Source of the DNA: Plasmodiophora brassicae
Taxonomy: Eukaryota; Endomyxa; Phytomyxea; Plasmodiophorida; Plasmodiophoridae
DNA: 64,000 nt
NCBI GenBank assembly: GCA_039704465.1
Contig: JASFAU010000012.1
Span: 496,001-560,000, forward strand
Reading direction: 5' to 3'
The notes beneath the pieces are model-generated. The model had not been told where the DNA came from. It searched no databases and was given only the letters and a program-made list of their open reading frames with translations. Positions 1-10,305 of the stretch are shown piece by piece; within the stretch, counting starts at the first letter, position 1; the number at the start of each line of letters is the position of its first letter. The translations under genes were made by a program, and so were the position numbers.

Positions 1-745
1 TATTTAGGAGCGCATCGATGACGTCGTTCCCTCGGTCAGGGACGCATTTGACAGCATGCGCGACCCGTTTCCAGACGCCCTTCGTCAGCGGCTCCTGGGA
101 CTTCAAGACGGTGAGGACCGCATCGATCAAGGCATCGTATTGCTTCTGCTGTGTGAAAACGCATAACGATGCATAAGGTCGCTGGGTCGAAAGGTGGATA
201 TCGGAACGGGGTCTCGAGTCAAGCTTCTGCAGCAGTAGCCGAGTGTGCCTCGGCAAGTCGGGTCGACTAATCAGGCGGGTCACGCAGGCAGCGATGTGAG
301 AGTTGCCACAATCCACGCGTTGCAGGGCGCCAACGCAATGCTCTGCAATGACGTCATCCGAGACGTGCCCTTCGAGAACAGCGACGACCGCGTGAACGAT
401 CCGCTCATCCCGAGGTCCCTGGATCGCAGTCAGGACGGCAACAATCCACGCCGGATCTTTCGTCGAATCCAACGTCGCGCAAAGCGCCCGCATCGTCTGG
501 TCCGACGGCTTCATGGCACGCAGCGTCCGCGCGATTACCAGCCGCACGTACGCCGTCGTCGACGCCGCCTCGAACAACTGCACCAGCGACGCATGCACGC
601 GACGCGCGTCGACCGGCGACGCACGCCTCGCCAACGCTGGCAATACGGGCAGCACGTCCAGCGGGCTCGCCGCCAGCTTCGCCAGCTGCTGATGCAGCCC
701 GCCGCCGGGTCGCAGCGGCTCGGCTGCCCAAATACTGCCGGGCAT
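1..745 (-). CDS. Alpha-solenoid (HEAT-like) protein, N-terminal part, cut by window edge
   Basis: An uninterrupted reading frame runs on the minus strand from an ATG at 745-743 to the left edge of the window, at least 248 codons with no stop. The translation is rich in Ala, Leu and Val with amphipathic helix pairs recurring every 35-40 residues (for example LAKLAASPLDVLPVLPALA and VRLVIARTLRAMKPS), as in HEAT or ARM repeat scaffolds. No family was recognised. It is head-to-head with the ABCG gene, 234 bp apart, so the two probably share a promoter region. A short intron near the left edge cannot be excluded. Seen: the long open frame. Inferred: the solenoid fold. Confidence 0.6.
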   Translation of the reverse strand, partial: MPGSIWAAEPLRPGGGLHQQLAKLAASPLDVLPVLPALARRASPVDARRVHASLVQLFEAASTTAYVRLVIARTLRAMKPSDQTMRALCATLDSTKDPAWIVAVLTAIQGPRDERIVHAVVAVLEGHVSDDVIAEHCVGALQRVDCGNSHIAACVTRLISRPDLPRHTRLLLQKLDSRPRSDIHLSTQRPYASLCVFTQQKQYDALIDAVLTVLKSQEPLTKGVWKRVAHAVKCVPDRGNDVIDALLN

Positions 746-979
746 CCCCAAAATACCGGAAATGACACGACCCGGCCGGCCGGGGGCGGGTTGCCCGCCA
801 TTTCGAAGGCGCGCGAGGCACTTCCGGAAAAAACCTGTGCGACCGGAAAAAGTGGACGCCGCGGTTGGGGGGAGGACGGTGCGTCGCGGGCGCGTGCGGA
901 CACCGTACGGAGAGAACGTGGTGCCCGTCGCCCGGGCGCCCCTATCCGGCGGACACCGGTACCCACCTTCGTGACATTG
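746..979. promoter_or_regulatory. Divergent intergenic promoter region
   Basis: A 234-bp gap between two divergent starts (minus ATG at 745, plus ATG at 980). It must hold both promoters if both gene models are right. No TATA box or recognisable motif stands out; there are two short A-rich runs near 831-852. Confidence 0.35.
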
Positions 980-3842
980 ATGGTGGGTGCGGTCTGTCGT
1001 ATAGTCTCCCTGCTGGTGGTCCTCGTCGGTGCCGTTGCCTGCGGGAAGCGCCTGTCGTCATGCGCGCCTGCCCAGTTGACATGTCGGAACGGCGGGTATG
1101 TCCTGGAGAAGGACTGCCATGGACGCCTGCCAGGCAAGTGTAAGAAGGAGGAGTTCGGCATCGTCACGAAATGCACGTGTCGTCCTGGGTACTATGGGCG
1201 GGACTGCAGCCTGCACTTGGAAGCGACGAGGGCATGCCCGAGAGGGACGGTCTACAGCAACGACGGGCTCAGCATGCAGGGCATGCAGCGCTCCATTTGC
1301 AGTGTCCAGTACTCGCAGGCGTTCGACAACCCGCTCATCAAGTTCCGTGACCATTCCATTGACGTCGAGGTTGACCCCGGACACAAACGCGTGAAACTTT
1401 CAATATTGACGCGGTCCACGTCGTGTACGACCATGTTCAACATGTTCACCTGCGAGGTTAGCTGGGTTGCCGCACCTGCCACTGGCTGTCCTGACGCGCG
1501 TTGAACAACAGGCGACCGATTGTGAGCTTCAGCGTCTGGACAAGACGGACACGTATAAGATGGCGTGCCCATCGAAGAAGTGCACGACGTGCATGGATTC
1601 AGCGGATCGGGCCGTCCGGAAGGCGTGCCCTATGATCGCTGTCAACGGGTTAAACTACTGGCAGAATCAGGGGCTGCCTATGGACTACGTGTTCGAGCTG
1701 CTGCCGAATGGGCAGTACATCGTTCGGCTGGAGCTCTCCCAGCTGCCAGGCATCGGCTCACTCGCCATGGCCGCCGACTGCTTGGCAGGTGGTTGCATCA
1801 CGACGTACCCGCCCGATGTCGTCGTCAGCATTGGCGGAACCGTGTCCAGCGGGCCGAACAGCAACACCGTCTTCACGATCATCGCCTTTGCAATTGTTTC
1901 CGCTGTCGCCGTTGTTTCTGTTGCACTCGCCCGGGCTGTGCACGGCGTCTCTGAAGAGCTCAAGACGACGCCCTCCCTGGTCGAGGAGACTGCCAACAAG
2001 GCGGGGGCGCTGCTCCCGCGTGCTGTCCTGTCTTCCGTCGGCCTGTTCTGGCGAAACCTATCGTTTACCGTCCAGGGCCATTGGCTGACTGGCGCCCGAC
2101 GACGTCAACTCCTTTCGTCTTCAAGCGGGCAGATCCGGCCTGGCCAGCTCTGCGCGCTGATTGGTCGCTCTGGCTGCGGGAAGTCGACCCTGCTTCGCAT
2201 GCTGTACCAGCGCGGAGACGGTGACGACAGCGTTGGGTTCGTTCACTACGACGATAATGGCGACGTGCGTCGCGAAGCGATCTCGTACGTGCCGCAGGTA
2301 ATCCGGAATGACAAGCGAGTCCAACGAAACCTCACGTTTGTGTGTGTACAGGATGACGTCCTGTTGCCAGGCCTGACGGTTTGGGAAACGGTCGAGTTCG
2401 CGGCTCGTACCCGGCTGGGCGAGAAAGACGTCCGGCAGCATGTCTCCAATGCGCTTCGTGCGCTTGGCCTCGTCGCGGTTCGTGGAACGCTGGCGGGGTC
2501 GCTGTCCGGTGGTGAACGTCGACGCCTGACGCTGGCATCGGAGATCGTCGCCTATCCCCGCATCATGCTGCTGGACGAGGCCTGCAGTGGCCTGGACAGC
2601 CAGCGAGCATCGGACGTTGTCGATCTGTTACGCGAGGCGGCGCACGGAACGAGCGCTTCGATCCTCATCACGATCCACCAGCCCGCCGCCCACATGTTCG
2701 GCCGGTTCGACCAGGTCATGCTCATGGGGTCCCACGGGCGCATGGTCTTCAGCGGGTCGCCCTGCGAAGCGCTGTCGTTCTGCGCCCGGCACACGCAGAC
2801 GACCGTCCTGCCAGGAGTGAACCCGTTCGAATTCATCGTCGAGGCTCTTGACGACGACCATGTCCTCGAGAGCATGTCAGCTGAGTACCTGAACTCCAGC
2901 AAGTCCGACCTCTGCCAGATGTCCCCTCATCCCACGCCGCCGCGCTCGATCCCGGTCTCCCTGCCGTTCCACCGGCAACTCTGGCTGCTCATGCAACGTT
3001 CGTTCAGGAATAGTGCCCGGCAACCTCGCCACCTACTTCTATACTACCTGGTGACGGTCGGCGTCGCGCTTTGCCTCGGATTGACGTTCGCCCGCCTCGA
3101 TTTCCGCCTGTCGTCCGGTGCTCAGTCACGATTCGGGTTCTTTTCCTGCGCCGTTCTGTTCCTGTCGCTGACCACGCTGTCGGCGCTGGACATGCTGTCT
3201 GTCATGCGCGGGGTGTACCGACGTGAAATTGCTCAGCGGCAGTACACGCCCGCCGCGTGCTTCGTTGCGCATCTCCTGTCCGACCTGGTCCCGTATCGTC
3301 TCCTGCCCGCCTTCCTGTTCTCGTTGATCACGTATCCGATGGTCGGCCTGCAAGAGTCCCCTCAGCGCATCCTGATGTTCACCGGCGTCCTGGAGCTAAC
3401 GAGTCTTGCGGCCGGGGCGTCGACGACGTTGATCGCGATGCTGTGGGACGGGGAGAAGGCGTCGCTAGCAGCGCTGGTGTACTACTTGACGAACCTGGGG
3501 CTCGGGTCATCGCTTGTGTCGCGGGCACGCACGAGTGGCCTCGGGTATCTGCGGTACATCAGCTTCTTCAACTATGCGACGGAAGCGCTGGCTGCCATCG
3601 AGTTTGACGGGATCCAGATCGTCAACGACTCGCCGGTCATGGACGATGCGACGATGATGATGGACGGCGACGCGTTCCTGGCGCAGACGGGCATGAGCGT
3701 CAAGAACCTGCGTTTCGATGTGGTCATGCTGGCGGTCATGGCTGTGGTCATCTATGCGTTGGCGTACGCCGTCATGCGATGGGGTGGCTCTCGTCGCGCC
3801 AGGTCGGCGGGCTGCTGGAGAGAAAACGACATCGAACCTTAA
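980..3842 (+). CDS. ABCG-type half-transporter with EGF-like ectodomain
   Basis: Three exons, 980-1456, 1512-2297 and 2352-3842 (introns 55 and 54 bp), give 917 residues. The N-terminus is a signal peptide ending near VGAVACG, followed at about residues 25-72 by a Cys-rich EGF-like module (CRNGG ... CTCRPGYYGRDC) and further extracellular Cys pairs, then a membrane segment near residues 285-305. The cytosolic ATPase has Walker A GRSGCGKST (about 376), a Q-loop across the second splice junction (VPQ then DDVLLPG), signature LSGGE (about 471), Walker B IMLLDEACSGLD and an H-loop HQPAA. The last 300 residues are a six-helix ABC2 membrane domain. One nucleotide-binding domain means it must dimerise. 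ABCG members export lipids, sterols or drugs; the substrate is unknown. The second intron is in frame and stop-free, but the ATPase motif is only continuous when it is removed. Confidence 0.9.
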
Positions 3843-5172
3843 TCAACGGAGTTCATTGTGACACTGAAATACACCTTGGTCATCCGACAACGAGGCTGAC
3901 GCTTCCGTCCCCAACCCGCCACCGCGTACGTAACCGGGATGACCGATTGAATCGCCACTGGAGAATACCGGATTCGCCTCGAGTCGGCCGTTCAGGCGCT
4001 GAAGCCGGGCTTCGCCAGCTTAAACGCGGCGCCGAACCACAATCAAGCTCCGACAGCCGAAAGTCTCAAAGTGCCAGAGCAAACTTAGGGGTATCGGTTG
4101 AGCGTCAGGGGAGGTAAACGAACGGCCCGTAACAATGTCGGAATCCAGGCATAGACGGTATGGCAAAGAAGTTCGACTAAAGTGCAGTCGGTGGGTCCGA
4201 GCGAATCACGTCTCTTCCTGATATCGTCCAGGCGCGATGAGCCCAATACAAAGGTGATGGGCCGGCACTAGGAGGCCGGGAGATGTTGGCGTTCCGCTGG
4301 CTGAACCTTCCGGACCCGAGACCTAGGCGCGTGAACAGCGCCAAGAACAGAATATACTAAACTAGACTATAAATAAATCAGCAGCGTCCAGACAGGCGCG
4401 ATGCGGCCCAGGCGAGCACCTGCTTGTTGTCCGTCGAGCGCAAGAGACGTCTCGTTCTCTCGGCACTTGGACGACGATGATATAATCGACGTGACTGTCC
4501 AACTTGCATCAGTTCCACGACTGCGACCGTCGCAGAATGACATGATCGTGAATGTCCATCCTTCGTCCCAGTGACATCGTGAATGTCCATTTGTCGTCAC
4601 GGGTCATGCCGACCGCACCGGCGCTGATGATCGGCTGGGCAGAACGAGACTAATCCGGACGTCCAGGGCGTACCTGACAACGCGTGCGGCCGCCAACGTT
4701 AACGTCCCAGACAAACGAGACAGCCGCTCCAGGAAGCCGCGTTTGTATCGTCGGCGACGTTTCCAGATCGACGAAGTAGTACTAGTCCAGGTTGTCGGCG
4801 ACCGCCGCTGAGCTGCTCGCAGGCGTGGCGCATGGCGGCATGGATCAACGCAATGGTACTGGGTATCCTCCTGGGCCCCTATTGCTCACAGTATACGGAT
4901 GGTACCGCATGCATCGTGTAGAGCAACGCGACCACACCGATTCAACGTCAGGTGTCGTATTCCTACCTATGTAGGTACTTGAGGACCGGGGCGCGCCCCA
5001 TCCCCAGCTGAAATGGATTGACAGTCAACTTTCCGAAGAGGACGTCTCGAGCAGAATACCGCCCGGCGACGACGTCTGGGGTAAACCCCGGTCGGTGGAC
5101 AGCACGGTGGACTTGGGTTCAACGTTGTGGTGAACGTGAATCATTCACTTACAAAAGCAAAACGCTAAAAAC
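3843..5172. other. Gene-poor stretch, no supported gene
   Basis: No open frame with an ATG, family resemblance or clean splicing was found on either strand. A partial direct duplication of about 30 bp containing TCGTGAATGTCCAT occurs at about 4546-4559 and 4577-4590. The stretch precedes the tRNA-Ala cluster. Confidence 0.5.
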
Positions 5173-5246
5173 TGGAGAATCCGGTAATCGAAACCGGGAC
5201 CTCATCGTTGCGAACGATGCGTGATGACCAACTACACCAATTCCCC
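5173..5246 (-). tRNA. tRNA-Ala (anticodon CGC), copy 1
   Basis: On the minus strand a complete cloverleaf folds: acceptor GGGGAAT with ATTCTCC, a D arm with TAGTTGG, anticodon stem CATCG/CGATG around the loop TTCGCAA (anticodon CGC, reading GCG), T arm CCGGT-TTCGATT-ACCGG and discriminator A73. The third acceptor pair is G3:U70, the identity element for alanyl-tRNA synthetase. CCA is not encoded. Downstream on the minus strand there are T-runs suited to Pol III termination. It is identical to the copies at 7903 and 8736. Confidence 0.97.
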
Positions 5247-5805
5247 ACCCAAGTCGGCCCTGTCTAGCATTACAATCGCTCAAATCATTTTCGATGTAGC
5301 TTGGAGCCGGCGCAACTCTCAGTCACCTGAATCGTCCAGTAGTCATTCGAGAATAAACTTCAACGGTGGCTCTGCCACCACGGTATGTCCATGGAGAAAA
5401 GCTGAGGTAACGTGTGCTTGTGGTTTAAAGTGAACAAGCATGTGTTCCCAAGGGTTGAAATGATGGTGTGTGATTTCATGGGGGTGACGTCAACATCGTT
5501 TACCAGCGATATTGCATTCTCGAAGGCGGGACCTGCCATTAACAGGTGCTGATCACACTTGAGCGAAACAGCAGCCACTGCCATACCTGCGAATTGTAGT
5601 CCTTCTTATACAATACAAATCATCCAAATGGCGTATTCCATTAATTAGCCGTCGAGTTTTCCATGTCTTCAGGAAGTTTTCATGGGAAACCCGGTTTTGA
5701 CCCAGGTCAGACCCGTGGACCTCAGGGCTCGACTCGTGGACCTCAGGTGGGCTCGACTCGTGGACATCAGGACTCGACTCGGGTCAGACCCGAAATGGGC
5801 AGGTC
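5247..5805. other. Intergenic, with short tandem repeats next to the LTR element
   Basis: No gene is supported. Between about 5707 and 5792 a 20-25 bp unit (CTCGACTCGTGGACCTCAGG type) is repeated about three times imperfectly and is bracketed by two copies of GTCAGACCCG. The last five bases, AGGTC (5801-5805), are the left target-site duplication of the adjacent retroelement. Confidence 0.6.
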
Positions 5806-5923
5806 TGTAGCGGCCTCCCAATACGGCCTTCTGAGTAGCGTACGTAATACACTTCACTTGTCTTTTCGGTGTTGTACGTCGACATCGCGTTCGTCGTCCA
5901 CCTGACGCCTAGGGCTTGTCACA
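5806..5923 (+). repeat. 5' LTR of element 5806-7683
   Basis: 118 bp, TG...CA ends. Compared with the 3' LTR it lacks 21 bp (one hairpin arm and its loop) and carries an extra TACG. The rest is almost identical. Confidence 0.92.
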
Positions 5924-6061
5924 TTGCGCAATACGACACTACGCCCTACGACCTAACAGGTGCTGTCGTGCCTCTTTCCTTCGGCCAACGCAAACGCTGC
6001 GCGTGTGCCCGATCGTCTGTCTGATTATCAGGAGGTTCGTAGAAGATGAATCCGATCCAGT

Positions 6062-7539
6062 ATGAGGCCGTCAGGGCACCATACCTACATAGATCGCTTC
6101 AATCGCGACGTCATGATAGAGTTTATTCAAGATTGGAAATCATATTTATCGGCTGTCGCCGACTTGAAAGCATTGCCGGGCGGGGAGCACTATCGCCCCC
6201 GATCCATTCGCGATCGGATCAAGCCATCGGTCGTCACGAATTTTTGGATTCGTACCCTACGAAAATCTTCGGCTTCGTGGGATACGGCCTCCGACTCAGA
6301 TATATAGTTTGAACGAGTTGCTTGCCTTTACGGCCACGCGTGTGACGGTCCCGAAGACCAGCACGGATTTATTTAAGGGCACCTCCTTTCGACACCTGGG
6401 GGACGCCACCGAGAGTGTTGCCGACCTCTTTGATCAATGCGACAACATTCTGGCCTCCAATGGCCTCACCGAGCATTTCAACAAACATGCTGAATTGCAA
6501 GCAGAGCAGATTCGCCTGATGGTCAAAGCGCTACGGCCGCCGATGTTACGGAATCGCGTCTCGAAGCTCGTCGCCATACAACGCATCGAGTGCAAGACTG
6601 ACCGAGATGCATTTTTCAATCTTCTCCTGGAGGTGACCACACAGTACTACATGTTCGCCCCGGAAGATGAGGTAACTTCCCGCGATCCTCCTCCGCCGGC
6701 GCCTCAGCCACGTAATCCGAAACCGTCTGTCGACGAATCTACTGCGAATCACAATGCCCACCGGCGACGAACGGAGACGACGTCAGACGGTCCACGTCAG
6801 GCAGAGCCGCCGCGCGCACCGTGGCGCAATCCACTTCGGCCTCTGGTGCCGGCCGATCCTGCCAACGGCGCCCCACCGCTTGCTGCGCCGACTGCCGACA
6901 CCCAGGGACTCTCGTCGGGAGGCGTCGCCCGCAATGCGGTGGCTGGTACAGGGGTCGCTCCCGCGTCTTCGGGGGCTGCCGCTCCTCCCGCGTCTTCGGG
7001 GGCTGCCGCTCCCGGCGCCAGGCAACCGTCTTAATGTACGGCGGCTCGCCGTTCATTGCGACTACCCCGATGTTTGGCTTCGTCCTGTGGTCCCACCCGA
7101 CGCGACCCCGTGTACGTCGCCCTCCCCTTCGACGTGCGATGTGGGTCCGTCTCCTCCTTCGCTTCACGCGCAGGCCTGTCATCTGACGGCTTCATCTTCA
7201 TCTGGCTTAACGTCTGAATCCTCGCGCGCTCAGATGGTTCGTTTCAGCGTCCGCGATCTCACATTTGATTTTTCAGCCGGCGTCGACGACGGTGCCGACT
7301 GTACCATCATTGGGGCTAACCACTGGGCCGCGATGCGTGCCGCGTCTATCCCCGTCACCGACGCACACATCTCCTTTTCTATGGCCGACGGCGCTCCCGT
7401 CGCTGCATCTCGGCAGGCGGTTATCCCGTCAATTACTATCCTGACGGGTGCTGGACCCGTCATCGTACATAGAAAAGGAGATGTGTGCGTCGGTGACGGG
7501 GATAGACGCGTAGACGGCATTGGACCCGTTCCTCGATGA
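6062..7539 (+). pseudogene. Gag and retropepsin-like coding region, decayed
   Basis: Gag-like protein begins near 6062 (short helical blocks such as FIQDWKSYLSAVADLK), shifts frame near 6307 and continues to 7034 with a helical capsid-like domain (LFDQCDNILASNGL, KALRPPMLRNRVSKL) and then a Pro/Ala-rich linker with a repeated PASSGAAAP unit. A retropepsin-like stretch in another frame (about 7230-7480) contains FSAGVDDGADCTIIG, where the usual D[TS]GA is DDGA. No CCHC knuckle and no pol domains are visible. The frame changes indicate that this copy is not functional as read. Confidence 0.65.
7341..7510. repeat. 43-bp perfect inverted repeat inside the element
   Basis: Arm 7341-7383 is the exact reverse complement of arm 7468-7510, with an 84-bp spacer. 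The arm is part of the protease-like coding sequence, so the 3' end of the element contains an inverted copy of its own coding sequence. Confidence 0.95.
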
Positions 7540-7548
7540 GGAGGGTAA

Positions 7549-7683
7549 TGTAGCGGCCTCCCAACTCAGAAGGCCGTATTGGCAATACGGCCTTCTGAGT
7601 AGCGTAATACACTTCACTTGTCTTTTCGGTGTTGTACGTCGACATCGCGTTCGTCGTCCACCTGACGCCTAAGGCTTGTCACA
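7549..7683 (+). repeat. 3' LTR of element 5806-7683
   Basis: 135 bp, TG...CA ends, directly after a polypurine tract and followed by the AGGTC target duplication. It contains a 17-bp perfect hairpin that the 5' LTR lacks. Confidence 0.92.
7564..7600. repeat. 17-bp stem hairpin in 3' LTR
   Basis: Arms 7564-7580 and 7584-7600 (ACTCAGAAGGCCGTATT and its reverse complement) are perfect, with a 3-base loop GGC. It could act as an RNA terminator or packaging hairpin in the LTR transcript. Confidence 0.9.
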
Positions 7684-7806
7684 AGGTCCCTGACCCACCC
7701 GACCCGGGTCGACCCGTTGACGTACCGGTACCGATGAGGTGCCGTCGTGACGCTCAATGACTTTTCGCGGTGTCCATCCAGTGAGCACGTCGGACGAACT
7801 CGGCCG

Positions 7807-8129
7807 AGTTGACGAATATCGCGATCGCGCAGCACCCGTCATCAATCGTCCGAGATGAGAGAAGACTGGCAGACAGACCCTTGCAAACCCAAAACCAAAA
7901 GATGGAGAATCCGGTAATCGAAACCGGGACCTCATCGTTGCGAACGATGCGTGATGACCAACTACACCAATTCCCCACATGCTGCAATACAACTCTTCAA
8001 CACAACGCTGTGGTAACGTCTACGACACAACATTAGCAGTGTTTGCTCCCGTCCCTGTGATTATGCCTTGACACGGATCGTTTCGTTCGGAGCCAGACGG
8101 GTGCTGCGCGATCGCGATATTCGTCAACT
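7807..8129. repeat. 34-bp perfect inverted repeat bracketing a tRNA gene
   Basis: Arm 7807-7840 (starts AGTTGACGAATATCGCGATC) is the exact reverse complement of 8096-8129. Identity ends abruptly at both borders of the arms. The 255-bp interior contains the second tRNA-Ala gene. Confidence 0.95.
7903..7976 (-). tRNA. tRNA-Ala (anticodon CGC), copy 2
   Basis: Identical over all 74 bases to the copy at 5173-5246, with the same G3:U70 pair and A73. Flanking DNA is unrelated except for A-rich plus-strand sequence before the 3' end, equivalent to T-rich Pol III terminators on the transcribed strand. It lies inside the 34-bp inverted repeat. Confidence 0.97.
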
Positions 8130-8735
8130 GGCGTTACAGCTTTGGGCGGCGCTGTTCGCGGACGTCGATGCTGCCCTCGTAGCATAAGGGAGGAGCACCT
8201 GCAGGACATGATGGCGCCGGCGTTGCACGGAGCAGCAGCACCTGCCGTCGCATTGACAGAATCGGTGCCCGGGGCACAAGCCATGATAAACGTCGCCAAG
8301 GCTTATGCCGGCATTGCTGACGTGGGTATCGGCACGGCTTCCTACAAAATTTACCGCCGTGGTGTTAGCTCCCCATGGTTTAAGCAGCAAGACAGCCGCC
8401 GTCAAGGAATAACGTACCTATTACTCTGCTGGCATTGAATCGAACGGTTGCCTCTAAAGCATTACCATCAGCCTACCTAGATTGCAGTCTGCAAGGTTGA
8501 ACCATACCATACCTGTAGAGTGGGGAGAGCTGTATTCGTGGTCGTTAATAATGATGTTCTCCTCCGTTCTGTCCAGGTTCAGCAGCCCCGCACTTACGAA
8601 CCACTGCTGGCAGAGCGAGACTTCTAAAGACGGCAATTCATCGATGCAGTGACTTACTTCGAATTACGGTGTACGCGTCGTCCAACCACATCTCGCACAG
8701 GACGGGACTGAACCAGTCGCCTCGGAGTAAAAAAA
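7977..8735. other. Intergenic between tRNA-Ala copies 2 and 3
   Basis: It contains the right arm of the 34-bp inverted repeat. A 76-codon open frame starts at an ATG at 8208 and ends at 8438 (hydrophobic, Ala/Gly-rich, including NVAKAYAGIADVGIGTAS) but has no recognised relatives and is only weakly supported. Nothing else is evident. Confidence 0.4.
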
Positions 8736-8809
8736 TGGAGAATCCGGTAATCGAAACCGGGACCTCATCGTTGCGAACGATGCGTGATGACCAACTACAC
8801 CAATTCCCC
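8736..8809 (-). tRNA. tRNA-Ala (anticodon CGC), copy 3
   Basis: Identical 74-base cloverleaf to copies 1 and 2, followed on the minus strand by a run of seven T, a strong Pol III terminator. All three copies point the same way. Confidence 0.97.
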
Positions 8810-8910
8810 ATCTACGAGACCACTGTGAGCATCATTCCATATCGAACAATGAGCCTTTAATAACTGGAAACGATGACGTTTGCCAAGGAAGTTACGCGAC
8901 GTCGGTAATC

Positions 8911-10226
8911 TCACAGGTACTTCTTGTGGACAATGTCGTCAGCGTCCTCGAATTCTTGACGAGTGATGTGGATGTCGTCAAAAGTGGACAGGGATCCCAT
9001 CATGGACCCTCCAACCCAGGACGCGTGCTTCCGCTTCCCCGTTACGTGGAACGGTTTGCCCGGTCCGATAAGCGCATTGATCTCCGCGTTCATCCGCTCG
9101 TGGAACCCCTTCATTAGACTGTTGCCCCCGTCGATCACTATGTTGCCCAGCAAATCGGTCTGAAGGTTTGCATCGCACTTCCCGATCCCGTTCAGCAGGA
9201 GGCGTGGTAGGCCAACTCCGGACGGAGGAGAAAACAGCATCTCCCCGACAGCGTACCGGCATTCCTTCCCGACCTCAACCACTTGCCCTGGGACAACTGT
9301 GTCATACTTGGGTAGCGCTCCAGTCGAATAAGTTACCATCCGGCAGTTCATATTGCATTGAAGGCTCCGGCACGGCATCGTTTGCGTTCTTCACCAGGCC
9401 GAGCTTCTCCTTGATGTCTCTAGCGACGTCAAGCCTCATTCCAGTGCGATCCAGGGACGCCTATCCAAATATTAGACGTCGCAGAACCCAGGCTTAGAGT
9501 TTGCATATCCAACCAGCATGGCCCTTGTCAGATTGTCTCCCCCAATGTCCATCTTTTCAATTCCATGCCGCAGGGCGTATCCTTCGAATATTGGCACGAC
9601 GTACGATGAACTCTCGCCGCTCTGCAGAACGATCCCTCGTGTTGTCCTGTTCAATGCCCAGTTCAACCCTCTATGGCCGTATCAAACATGGGATCTAACC
9701 CGGTGGAAACTATTCCACGTTTAGGATTTGACCGAAGACATTTGATCACCAACAGCTGCTTACAGAGTGATAAGACAGCCGAATTGTAGATGAGTAGGGA
9801 CGGGACGCGGAAATGCCTGAAAAACAAGTCGGCGAGCTTCTCGCGGTACTTGGGCGTGCTGAACGGCGAATCGACAATAACGACCGGGTGCTTATCGCTG
9901 TCGACCTGGAATTCATGCGCGTACAGATACTCGAGCGTCTGCGTGACAGCGCTCCAATCCACGATCTCCTGGTGCTCGACAGGGAACGCCAGCTCCAGAT
10001 CATCGGGGTGCTCGGCCACGGCCCGTATGGCGTGTGTTCCCGTTAGGAACTCCTGGTCGTCGTAGCCCTGGCCGGATGGTCCCGTCACCTCACCGCGGAA
10101 CTTCTTCACGCGGGCGACCACCGTCGGCTGGATCGTTCGCGGCGTATCCTCCCCAGCCCATCCTGCCTTGATTAACCCCGTCCCGATATCGATTACAAGC
10201 GCCGCTGTCCCGTTGTCGTCCACCAT
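8911..10226 (-). CDS. Divergent actin-family protein (375 aa)
   Basis: Four exons: 9764-10226, 9514-9668, 9337-9460 and 8911-9296 (introns 95, 53 and 40 bp). The joined frame is exactly 375 codons plus stop, the length of conventional actin. Actin landmarks appear in order: phosphate loop IDIGTGLIKAGWAGED, adenine-side loop GIVLQSGESSSYVVPIFEGY, DVARDIKEKL, YELPD, and C-terminal WVGGSMMGSLSTF ... VHKKYL. Many positions differ from actin (VLQSG for VLDSG, WAGEDTPRT near the N-terminus), so it is an actin-related protein or a fast-evolving actin. I could not assign an ARP class. The start is the ATG at 10226; an earlier in-frame GTG is ignored. The first acceptor is the least certain junction. 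Confidence 0.88.
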
Positions 10227-10305
10227 CGTCACAACTCAACCAATGCCAGTCGGAAGTGTCGTCACAGACCAGCTGAACCCGTCATGCACTTTACTAAACC
10301 CTGCC

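Larger units (their letters stand above)
5806..7683 (+). mobile_element. Short gag/protease-only LTR retrotransposon
   Basis: A 1,878-bp element with a terminal direct repeat at each end (118 and 135 bp), each starting TGTAGCGGCC and ending CTTGTCACA, so both have TG...CA termini. It is flanked by a perfect 5-bp target duplication AGGTC (5801-5805 and 7684-7688). A purine-rich tract GATGAGGAGGGTAA directly precedes the 3' LTR and sets the plus orientation. Inside are a Gag-like region and a retropepsin-like region, but no reverse transcriptase, RNase H or integrase, so it must move in trans. The architecture resembles TR-GAG type non-autonomous elements. It lies between two tRNA-Ala genes. 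Confidence 0.9.

Noticed and set aside
8425..8512. tRNA-like stretch with a B-box resembling GTTCGATTC on the minus strand
   Set aside because: No acceptor complement, no foldable anticodon arm and no proper T stem; at most a decayed fragment.
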